This document shows, piece after piece, positions 57,873-64,000 of a stretch of DNA of 64,000 nucleotides. Position 1 is the stretch's first letter. Every line of letters begins with the position of its first letter. This stretch comes from Anaerovorax sp. IOR16 (GTDB taxonomy: Bacteria > Bacillota > Clostridia > Peptostreptococcales > Anaerovoracaceae). The notes below the pieces were generated by a model that was not told the origin of the DNA, searched no databases, and was given only the letters and a program-made list of their open reading frames with translations. Position numbers and translations under genes: made by a program. The DNA is taken from NCBI RefSeq assembly GCF_017168145.1, contig NZ_JADQTL010000009.1:558001-622000 (forward strand). Direction: 5' to 3'.

Positions 57873-59780
57873 ATGATTAAAGTAGCGTTAAAGGATGGAA
57901 GCATCCGTGAAGTCAAAGAAGGCACAACGATCAAAGAAGTCGCAAAGTCTATTTCTCAAGGGCTTGCTAAGGAAGCCATTTGCGGAAAGGTGGACGGACA
58001 GATACAAGGACTGGGTTTTCTCTTAGATAAGGATTGTGAATTAGACTTATTAAAATTTGAAGACGAAGAAGCAAAGCATACATTTTGGCATACAAGTTCT
58101 CATATTTTAGCAAATGCCATTACCCGTTTGTTTCCGGATGCAAAGTTTGGAATTGGACCGTCCATTGATAATGGATTCTATTATGACATTGATTTAGAAC
58201 ATCGCTTTACGGAAGAAGATTTGGCTGCATTAGAAAAGGAAATGAAAAAAATTGTTGAGGCGAACCAGCCGTTAACTCGTTTTGAATTACCTCGAAAAGA
58301 AGCCATACAGTATATGGAGGAAAGAAAAGAACCTTATAAAGTTGAATTAATTAATGATTTGCCGGAAGATGCAGTCATTTCTTTCTATGAACAGGGTGAT
58401 TTTACCGATCTTTGTGCCGGGCCACATTTATCCTCTACAGGTCTTGTTAAGGCTGTGAAGCTCACAAGTGTAGCAGGCGCTTACTGGCGTGGAAATGAAA
58501 AAAATAAAATGTTGCAGCGTATCTATGGTATCACGTTCCCGAAACAGAAATTGCTTGATGAATACATTGAGCGTATGGAAGAAGCAAAGAAGAGAGACCA
58601 TAGAAAGATCGGAAAGGAAATGGATCTTTTTGCTCTATATGAAGAAGGTCCTGGATTTCCGTTCTTCTTACCAAAAGGTATGGTAATCCGAAATGAATTA
58701 GAAGCTTTCTGGAGAAAGGCTCACGCAGAACGTGGGTATCAAGAAATTAAAACACCTTTGATTTTAAGTGAAGCATTATGGCATACATCTGGACATTGGG
58801 ATCATTATCAGAATAACATGTATTTTACAAAGATTGATGATGGTGATTTTGCGATAAAGCCAATGAATTGTCCTGGTTCCATGCTTGTATATAAGAGAAA
58901 GATGTATAGCTATCGTGATTTCCCAATGCGTATGGGTGAGCTTGGCCAGGTTCACAGACATGAGCTTTCCGGTGCATTGCATGGTTTGATGCGTGTGCGT
59001 ACTTTTACGCAAGATGATGCTCATATCTTCATGCTTCCGGAACAAATCAAAGATGAAATCGTAGGTGTTATTGATTTTATTGACAGTGTATATAGTATGT
59101 TTGGTTTTAAATATCATGTTGAACTTTCTACAAAACCAGAGGATTCAATGGGTACAGAGGAAGAGTGGGAGTTAGCAACTACTGCATTGAGAGAAGCCAT
59201 GGAAGAAAAGGGAATGCCTTATGTGGTTAATGAAGGCGACGGTGCTTTCTATGGACCAAAATTAGATTTTCATCTGGAAGACTGTATTGGAAGAACATGG
59301 CAGTGCGGGACCATTCAGTTGGACTTCCAAATGCCGCAGCGCTTTGATTTAACTTATGTTGGTGCAGATGGTGAAAAACATCGTCCGGTTATGATTCACC
59401 GTGTTATCTTCGGAAGCATTGAACGATTCATTGGTATTTTGACGGAACATTTCGCTGGGAAATTTCCTTTATGGTTGGCTCCGACACAGGTTAAAATTCT
59501 AACAGTAACGGAAAAATTTGCAGATTATGCTTTAGATTTGCAAAATAAATTTAGAGATGCCGGTCTTCGTGCAGAAGTGGATATTCGAAATGAAAAGATT
59601 GGTTATAAGATACGTGAAGCCAGAAATGCAAGAGATTCTTACATTGTTGTAATTGGTGAGAAAGAAGTTGAAAGTGGTATGCTTCCGGTTCGTTCAAACA
59701 AGGAAGGCGAATTGGATCCGATGTCAATAGATGAATTCATCAACAAGCTTCAAAAAGAAATTGAAACAAAAGCAGTATAA
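57873..59780 (+). CDS. thrS: Threonyl-tRNA synthetase
   Basis: 635 aa. N-terminal TGS domain (about 1-60), editing domain with HTFWHTSSHILANA (about 70-83), class II core with MNCPGSMLVYKRK (zinc Cys about 330), then TFTQDDAHIF and a C-terminal anticodon-binding domain (about 530-635, LAPTQVKILTVTEKFADYAL). Normal length. GGGAGG precedes the ATG. Regulated by the T-box leader. Confidence 0.97.
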   Translation: MIKVALKDGSIREVKEGTTIKEVAKSISQGLAKEAICGKVDGQIQGLGFLLDKDCELDLLKFEDEEAKHTFWHTSSHILANAITRLFPDAKFGIGPSIDNGFYYDIDLEHRFTEEDLAALEKEMKKIVEANQPLTRFELPRKEAIQYMEERKEPYKVELINDLPEDAVISFYEQGDFTDLCAGPHLSSTGLVKAVKLTSVAGAYWRGNEKNKMLQRIYGITFPKQKLLDEYIERMEEAKKRDHRKIGKEMDLFALYEEGPGFPFFLPKGMVIRNELEAFWRKAHAERGYQEIKTPLILSEALWHTSGHWDHYQNNMYFTKIDDGDFAIKPMNCPGSMLVYKRKMYSYRDFPMRMGELGQVHRHELSGALHGLMRVRTFTQDDAHIFMLPEQIKDEIVGVIDFIDSVYSMFGFKYHVELSTKPEDSMGTEEEWELATTALREAMEEKGMPYVVNEGDGAFYGPKLDFHLEDCIGRTWQCGTIQLDFQMPQRFDLTYVGADGEKHRPVMIHRVIFGSIERFIGILTEHFAGKFPLWLAPTQVKILTVTEKFADYALDLQNKFRDAGLRAEVDIRNEKIGYKIREARNARDSYIVVIGEKEVESGMLPVRSNKEGELDPMSIDEFINKLQKEIETKAV

Positions 59781-59802
59781 AAAATTATAAATAATTAAAA
59801 AG

Positions 59803-59834
59803 CAGGGATTGTCTGATGTGACCCCTGTTTTTTT
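59803..59834 (+). terminator. Intrinsic terminator of thrS
   Basis: CAGGG (59803-59807) pairs with CCCTG (59823-59827), followed by seven T. Confidence 0.75.
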
Positions 59835-59886
59835 ATAAAGTAATATAGTATATTTTTTATATTAGTACATTCTATCATATATAAAA

Positions 59887-59914
59887 TTGAAAAAGTAATA
59901 AAATGCGTTATAAT
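59887..59914 (+). promoter_or_regulatory. Promoter of the M20 peptidase gene
   Basis: TTGAAA (59887-59892), 16-base spacer, TATAAT (59909-59914), 32 bases before the ATG. Confidence 0.6.
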
Positions 59915-59946
59915 AATAAAAAAAGAAACTCAGAAGGAGTTGTTCT

Positions 59947-61131
59947 ATGAGAAACATAGATGAACGCTTGAAAGAATTGAATCTTGAAAAAGAACTTGTG
60001 GAGATACGAAGACATTTTCATAAGTATCCCGAGTTATCGGGGAAAGAATATCAAACCATGGATAAAATTTGCAAGCATTTGGACGAATGGGGTATCCAAT
60101 ATGAGAAGGGCGTTGCAGATACGGGTGTTGTTGCAACCATTAAGGGTGCATTCCCTGGAAAAACGATAGGTATTCGTGGAGATATGGATGCACTTCCAAT
60201 CCAAGAAAAAAATACGGTATCTTATTGTTCTCAGAATCCTGGGATTATGCATGCTTGTGGGCATGATGTGCATATTAGCATTTTATTAGGTGTGGTAAAG
60301 GTTCTAAAAGCAATGGAAGGAGAATTAAAAGGGAATGTAAAATTTTTCTTTCAGCCTGCGGAAGAAACTACAGGCGGTGCAGAAAGAATGATTCAAGCAG
60401 GATGCTTAGAAAATCCTTATGTTGATTATGTCCTAGGACTGCATGTTGAACCAAAGTATAAAGTGGGGCAAGTTGGAATCAGATATGGGAAAATGTATGC
60501 ATCATCTGATATGCTTACTATAAAAGTCTATGGAAAGGCCGCACATGGAGCGCATCCCGATAAAGCGATTGATGCAATCGTAGTAGCTGCAAATATTTTA
60601 AATGCGATACAAACGGTTGTCAGCAGGAATATAAGCCCAACGAATGCGGCAGTATGTACGTTTGGAACGATCCATGGAGGGAAGGTTCGCAATCAAATTG
60701 CAGATTATGTGCAAATCGAAGGTATTATGAGAACCTTAGATTTAGAGACTAGAATACTGGTCAGAGAAAGAGTTGGAAAAATATGTGAGCAAGTGGCTGA
60801 TTCCATGGGAGCGAGAGCAGAACTTATGATAGAAGAAAGCTATTTGCCTTTAATAAATACAGATGAGGTAGTGGATGTGGTATGCCATAATGCTAGGCGT
60901 ATCTTAGGTATGAAGAATGTAGTAATAGAGGAATCACCTGATTTAGGTACAGAGGATTTTTCCTACTTTGCAGCAGAAAGAAAATCGTGCTATTTTCGCT
61001 TGGGGTGTACAAATAAAAAAAATGAAAGCGCAGCAGACCTACATAACCCTGCATTTGATATCGATGAAGGATGCTTGGCTATTGGGGTAAAGCTACAAGT
61101 TCAAAATATTTTATCCCTCTTGGAAAAATAA
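59947..61131 (+). CDS. M20D-family amidohydrolase (hippurate/N-acyl-amino-acid hydrolase type)
   Basis: 394 aa. M20D pattern: RRHFHKYPELSGKEYQT (about 22-38), RGDMDALPI (about 77-85), HACGHDVHISILLG (about 99-112), FFQPAEETTGGAERMI (about 135-150) with the catalytic Glu pair, and the dimerisation domain (VYGKAAHGAHPDKAIDAIVVA). Metal ligands intact. Exact substrate is not predictable. Single-gene unit between its own promoter and a strong terminator. Confidence 0.93.
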   Translation: MRNIDERLKELNLEKELVEIRRHFHKYPELSGKEYQTMDKICKHLDEWGIQYEKGVADTGVVATIKGAFPGKTIGIRGDMDALPIQEKNTVSYCSQNPGIMHACGHDVHISILLGVVKVLKAMEGELKGNVKFFFQPAEETTGGAERMIQAGCLENPYVDYVLGLHVEPKYKVGQVGIRYGKMYASSDMLTIKVYGKAAHGAHPDKAIDAIVVAANILNAIQTVVSRNISPTNAAVCTFGTIHGGKVRNQIADYVQIEGIMRTLDLETRILVRERVGKICEQVADSMGARAELMIEESYLPLINTDEVVDVVCHNARRILGMKNVVIEESPDLGTEDFSYFAAERKSCYFRLGCTNKKNESAADLHNPAFDIDEGCLAIGVKLQVQNILSLLEK

Positions 61132-61140
61132 AAATATATT

Positions 61141-61194
61141 AAAAATGCACACAAACTGTTAGAAATGAATACTAATAGTTTGTGTGCATTTTTT
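61141..61194. terminator. Bidirectional terminator between convergent genes
   Basis: AAAAATGCACACAAACT (61141-61157) and AGTTTGTGTGCATTTTTT (61177-61194) form a long perfect stem with A-run and T-run on either side, so it can stop transcription from both the peptidase gene and the - strand gene. Confidence 0.9.
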
Positions 61195-61200
61195 AGTTGG

Positions 61201-61518
61201 TTATTTTAATTTTTTAAGTGCTGCATTCATTAGTGCATCACGATCTTCCTCTTTAGAGTGATATGCTGCAGTAAAGTCTTCTACAATCGCAGTACCTTCC
61301 GGTAAGATCTCAATTTGAAAGGTTCGCATAAGCATTCTGGGCTGATAATTTAAGTATTTTTTGTTTTTCAATGTACGCAGATGAAAGGACATATCCTGAA
61401 TAGTACAGTTATCAATCTGCGCTGGAAAGATGCTTTGATATCTTTTCTTATTGGATTTTGTTAGTTCGTAAATAGTTTTTAAAATGTCAAAACGAACGTG
61501 AACATCAGATTTTATCAT
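61201..61518 (-). CDS. Small winged-helix DNA-binding protein (105 aa)
   Basis: Start at ATG 61518 (GAGG site about 8 bases upstream; a GTG at 61527 is inside the site). Predicted winged helix: DVHVRFDILKTIYELTKS, then QIDNCTIQDMSFHLRTLKNKKYLNY and a beta wing with QPRMLMRTFQIEILPEG. No known family is obvious. A perfect 10-base inverted repeat covers its promoter, so it probably represses itself. Gene divergent from the DUF2007-like gene at 61630. Confidence 0.6.
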   Translation of the reverse strand: MIKSDVHVRFDILKTIYELTKSNKKRYQSIFPAQIDNCTIQDMSFHLRTLKNKKYLNYQPRMLMRTFQIEILPEGTAIVEDFTAAYHSKEEDRDALMNAALKKLK

Positions 61519-61539
61519 AGATTGCACCTCATTCTTTTT

Positions 61540-61562
61540 ATTATATTAGATACTAATATAAT
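61540..61562. promoter_or_regulatory. Perfect inverted repeat over the - strand promoter (candidate operator)
   Basis: ATTATATTAG (61540-61549) and CTAATATAAT (61553-61562) are perfect inverted arms with a 3-base spacer. On - they contain a TATAAT -10 element of the winged-helix gene (with TTACTA as -35 on -). It is a candidate operator for that regulator and may also affect the divergent gene. Confidence 0.65.
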
Positions 61563-61577
61563 AGTAACATTTTTGTA

Positions 61578-61605
61578 TTGAGATTCAAAGAATTAATGAT
61601 ACAAT
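61578..61605 (+). promoter_or_regulatory. Promoter of the DUF2007-like gene
   Basis: TTGAGA (61578-61583), 16-base spacer, TACAAT (61600-61605), 24 bases before ATG 61630. Confidence 0.55.
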
Positions 61606-61629
61606 AAAAATAAGAAAGTGAGGTTTTTT

Positions 61630-61920
61630 ATGTTTGAACGAAAAGAAAAAAAGGCATGGCGTAATGGTGTATATTTAGCGACAGCGAAAAATTCGTTGGA
61701 AGCAGATATTTTAGAATCCAAACTTAGAAGTGAAGGGATTCCTATGGAGAAAAAGTATCAAGGTGCATCCAATGCATTAGAAATCATTATGGGGAATAAT
61801 GTTTCTTTCCCGATTGATTTATATGTACCTGAAGAATGCTTGGAAGATGCAAAAAATATTATTGTTCCGGTTAACATAACTGATGAAGATTTTGAAAAGG
61901 AATTGCAAGAAAAAGAGTAA
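61630..61920 (+). CDS. DUF2007-like putative signal-transducing protein (96 aa)
   Basis: Start ATG 61630 chosen for GTGAGG 6 bases upstream, over GTG 61618. The pattern VYLATAKNSLEADILESKLRSEGIPMEKKYQG...PIDLYVPEECLEDAKNII is that of DUF2007 domain proteins (PII-like fold, function unknown). Monocistronic and divergent from the winged-helix gene. Confidence 0.75.
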   Translation: MFERKEKKAWRNGVYLATAKNSLEADILESKLRSEGIPMEKKYQGASNALEIIMGNNVSFPIDLYVPEECLEDAKNIIVPVNITDEDFEKELQEKE

Positions 61921-61986
61921 ATGAAATAGTTTGAATATTAAATATTTTATAAATGTTATAATAAAATATACAAATAAAAAAATGTA

Positions 61987-62015
61987 TTGACAGCTCGTTA
62001 TTAAAGTGATAGCAT
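61987..62015 (+). promoter_or_regulatory. Promoter of the small-peptide transcription unit
   Basis: Consensus TTGACA (61987-61992), 17-base spacer, TAGCAT (62010-62015). Nothing known is encoded in the next 160 bases except a hairpin with T-run and two small ORFs. Confidence 0.65.
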
Positions 62016-62031
62016 ACTATTATCACAAAGG

Positions 62032-62090
62032 AAAAAACCAATAACGATTTGTTAAGAAAAATCGCTGTGGCAATTAGCTATGGTTTTTTT
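62032..62090 (+). terminator. Leader hairpin with T-run (attenuator or small-RNA terminator)
   Basis: AAAAAACCA (62032-62040) pairs with TGGTTTTTT (62081 on), enclosing an inner CGATTT/AAATCG hairpin (62045-62064). An eight-T run (62083-62090) and a second T-run follow. CCA 62038-62040 could instead pair with an earlier TGG (62058-62060 region), which would disrupt the outer stem; this suggests, but does not prove, an attenuator. Lies between the promoter and the small ORFs. No known riboswitch class recognised. Confidence 0.55.
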
Positions 62091-62185
62091 TCTTTTTTGG
62101 AACGAAAGAAACGAATTTTCAGAAAAGTGGAGCATGCTTTGCTGCTCTTTAAATAAGTATAGGAAAGGAATGGAGGTAGATAAAT

Positions 62186-62269
62186 ATGTCTTGGTTTTTG
62201 AATCAGGCTGTTTATGTTGCACCGATGGCAATCAAGAGGGGCAATCCTGAAGGGGAAGGATTTAACTAG
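62186..62269 (+). CDS. Very small unrecognised peptide 1 (27 aa)
   Basis: ATG 62186 with GGAGGT 8 bases upstream, one of the best ribosome binding sites in the window. The peptide is 27 residues: an N-terminal hydrophobic/aromatic half (MSWFLNQAVYVAPMAI) then a Lys-Arg-Gly-Asn-Pro segment and a Gly/Glu-rich end, EGEGFN. No cysteine. No family recognised. It might be a secreted peptide, a precursor, a leader peptide or a small membrane-active protein. Confidence 0.55.
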   Translation: MSWFLNQAVYVAPMAIKRGNPEGEGFN

Positions 62270-62359
62270 CGACGCAGATTTTTTTAAAACAATAAATTAA
62301 AAAAATTGAAAGAAAAAAATTTTAAATTAAAAATTAAATCAATATGGAGGTAATATATT

Positions 62360-62497
62360 ATGATTCGTGTAATGGAAAGAGTAATTGGATTTTATGGTGA
62401 TGTTTGTGAGGAAAAGAAAGAAAGCTTATTAAATCAGTGGACGAAACCGATTGAAGCATTTACAGTAGATTCTATCTTAGAATCCTTGCGTAAGTAA
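62360..62497 (+). CDS. Very small unrecognised peptide 2 (45 aa)
   Basis: ATG 62360 with GGAGGT upstream. The sequence contains one Cys and a C-terminal half QWTKPIEAFTVDSILESL. The W-x-K-P-x-I-x-x-F-x-V pattern resembles leader regions of some ribosomally made, modified peptides, but no modifying enzyme is encoded nearby, and there is almost no core after it. Downstream of peptide 1 by 90 bases, and followed by a strong terminator, so the two appear to form a unit. Confidence 0.5.
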   Translation: MIRVMERVIGFYGDVCEEKKESLLNQWTKPIEAFTVDSILESLRK

Positions 62498-62530
62498 GAA
62501 AGACAATGACAAAATAAAATTTTTTAGTAA

Positions 62531-62565
62531 AAAATCTGCCGATTATATTTCATCGGCAGATTTTT
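62531..62565. terminator. Bidirectional terminator after the small peptides
   Basis: AAAATCTGCCGAT (62531-62543) and ATCGGCAGATTTTT (62552-62565) form a perfect stem with A- and T-runs, separating the + strand small ORFs from the convergent - strand ABC transporter. Confidence 0.9.
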
Positions 62566-62586
62566 CTATTTAAAACCCCAAATTAA

Positions 62587-63231
62587 CTAAAAATCCTTCT
62601 TGTTTAAAATTCCTATGGAGATACAAATGGAAAGAGTAAATATACTAATCAGCATTACTAAAGATACAAGTATAATAAAAACAAAGGAATATTGCATCAG
62701 GAATCCAAATTTGTCTTCAATCAAATCAAAGAGTTCTGGAAACAACGTAATGGAAATACTGGGAATGAGAAAAATAACAAATAAAACAATACGACTTTTT
62801 TCAATTCCCAGTTTGAAAACAAACGGAAATAAGATTGAGAAACATATTAAAGATGCAAATAATATAGAATAACAAAATATTAGATGCACTTCAATCTGAA
62901 TAGGTTGACTGCCCGGAATCAAATAACTTATTAGATAAAATAAACTATTTATAAGTATTGCGAAAACGGCTAATGAAAGGCCCAGCAGGTATTTACTGAT
63001 TACCATTTGCGCTCGTGTTACGGGGAGTGTTAAGGCATAATTATCCCATTTAGAGTACTTATCAAAGGAGAAGGTATTGATGGGTAAGATCAAACACAAA
63101 ATAATAAGAAATGGCCCCAAAAAGTTAACGTCTAAGAACATTCCGATTAATCCATAAATCAAAACAACCCCAAATATAAATTTTCCTTGTTTTTTAATAT
63201 TAAATAAATCTTTTAAAATAAGCGCTTTCAT
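62587..63231 (-). CDS. ABC-2 type transporter permease
   Basis: 214 aa with six hydrophobic segments and the typical short cytoplasmic start MKALILKDLFNIKKQGK seen in ABC-2_membrane_5 permeases. Ends close to the bidirectional terminator. It overlaps the ATP-binding gene by one base, giving a two-gene export unit. Transporters of this kind export peptides, antibiotics or lipids; the substrate is unknown. Confidence 0.85.
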   Translation of the reverse strand: MKALILKDLFNIKKQGKFIFGVVLIYGLIGMFLDVNFLGPFLIILCLILPINTFSFDKYSKWDNYALTLPVTRAQMVISKYLLGLSLAVFAILINSLFYLISYLIPGSQPIQIEVHLIFCYSILFASLICFSILFPFVFKLGIEKSRIVLFVIFLIPSISITLFPELFDLIEDKFGFLMQYSFVFIILVSLVMLISIFTLSICISIGILNKKDF

Positions 63232-64000
63232 TATTTTACTTCCTCCTGTTTAAGAATATAAAAGAGCATGATGGTTTCTAAGTTTATTGAGTCCAAAATC
63301 AGATTTGGATATTTGAGTTTAATATAAGATCGGTCTTTGATTAATACTTCACAGCCAAATGTATTTTTTCGATGACTTACATAATCTTCACGATCGATAT
63401 TTTTAAATTCTTCGTGAGTACACTTTAACAATGCGTAGTTTTCTAAAATACTATCCTTGCTATCTTGCAGGATGATCTTTCCTTCATGGATAAAGCATAT
63501 GTAATCGGCTATCTTATCCAAGTCACTGGTAATATGGGATGAAAATAATATAGAATGTTCTTCATTTTGAATAAAGTCCAAAAATAAATCTAGGATTTCA
63601 TTTCTCACAACAGGATCTAAACCGTTTGTAGGCTCATCCAAAATTAAAAGTTCTGGATGATGAGAAAGTGCAGTTATAATGGATAGCTTCATACGCATTC
63701 CTTTGGAAAATTCTTTGATGCCTTGTTTTTTTGGCAGTTTAAATTTATCGAGATACTTTAGAAACAAAGCATGATCCCAATTTTTGTATAAGGATTTCAT
63801 AACCGTAGAAATCTGAAGAGGATTCATGGAATCATAGAAAAAGCCTTCGTCTAAAACAACTCCAAGCTGTTCTTTGATTTCACGTTCATTCGTTTCATGA
63901 TCCAAACCCAAAACTTGAATTGTACCACTTTGTTTTTGTATTTGATTTAATATGAGTTTAATTGTAGTTGTTTTTCCAGCACCGTTTTCACCGATAAAAC
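63231..64000 (-). CDS. ABC transporter ATP-binding protein (5' end outside the window)
   Basis: Open frame continues past 64000 on -. Visible are Walker A GENGAGKTT (at the window edge), signature FSKGMRMKLSIITALSHHPE, Walker B LLILDEPTNGLD and the H-loop ILFSSHI. The last 60 residues after the core are a regulatory extension. Paired with the permease at 62587-63231. The family is BcrA/YtrB-like. N terminus and promoter are missing, so upstream regulation is not visible. Confidence 0.92.
   Translation of the reverse strand, partial: FIGENGAGKTTTIKLILNQIQKQSGTIQVLGLDHETNEREIKEQLGVVLDEGFFYDSMNPLQISTVMKSLYKNWDHALFLKYLDKFKLPKKQGIKEFSKGMRMKLSIITALSHHPELLILDEPTNGLDPVVRNEILDLFLDFIQNEEHSILFSSHITSDLDKIADYICFIHEGKIILQDSKDSILENYALLKCTHEEFKNIDREDYVSHRKNTFGCEVLIKDRSYIKLKYPNLILDSINLETIMLFYILKQEEVK

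Noticed and set aside
62186-62269. Lanthipeptide precursor interpretation of micropeptide 1
   Set aside because: No cysteine and no modification enzymes in the window.

Overview
The window comes from a low-GC, endospore-forming member of the Firmicutes, most likely class Clostridia. The signs are AT-rich third positions, AGGAGG-type ribosome binding sites with several TTG/GTG starts, codY directly after hslVU, a yunB-type sporulation gene, a T-box leader on thrS and an AsnA-type asparagine synthetase. I cannot name a genus from sequence alone.

Positions 1 to about 25,540 are the late half of a Mu-like prophage, entirely on the + strand. In order it has a bifunctional endolysin, a Mor-family late activator, holin-like membrane proteins, terminase, Mu gp29/gp30-type portal and minor head protein, protease with an internal scaffold start, capsid, connectors, contractile sheath and tube, a tail chaperone pair joined by a probable -1 frameshift, tape measure and a baseplate cluster. 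The transposase end lies left of the window. The tail module ends in a complete diversity-generating retroelement (DGR): a C-type-lectin/FGE-fold target gene with a 112-bp variable repeat, a hairpin just after it, avd, a template repeat and a DGR-type reverse transcriptase. Template and variable repeat differ at 12 of the 22 template adenines and at no other base. The right edge of the prophage abuts the 3' remnant of an IS3-family transposase.

From 25.8 to 36.6 kb lie housekeeping genes on +: yraN, comM/yifB, dprA, topA, hslV, hslU, codY, yunB, hflX and a yigZ-family gene. A dense array of 16 tRNA genes follows (36.75-38.36 kb), with two clear sigma-A promoters. From 38.4 to 51.6 kb come tdk, a radical-SAM gene on the - strand, queH, asnA, and then a long translation/signalling operon (priA, def, fmt, zinc metallopeptidase, rsmB, prpC, prkC, rsgA, rpe).

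From 51.7 to 57.4 kb there is a reduced Tad-like pilus/secretion locus: cpaB-like, tadZ-like, tadA-like, tadB/tadC-like, two tiny tandem pilin-like peptides and two pseudopilin-like proteins. Both ATPases have degenerate P-loops. thrS with a T-box leader and an M20 amidohydrolase follow. The right end is accessory in character: a small winged-helix gene on - with a perfect inverted repeat over its own promoter, a DUF2007-like gene, an orphan transcription unit encoding two very small unrecognised peptides behind strong ribosome binding sites, and an ABC-2 transporter on - that runs off the window.

The strongest biological system here is the phage-borne DGR. The least described items are the two-micropeptide unit at 62.0-62.5 kb and the Tad-like locus with unusual ATPases.
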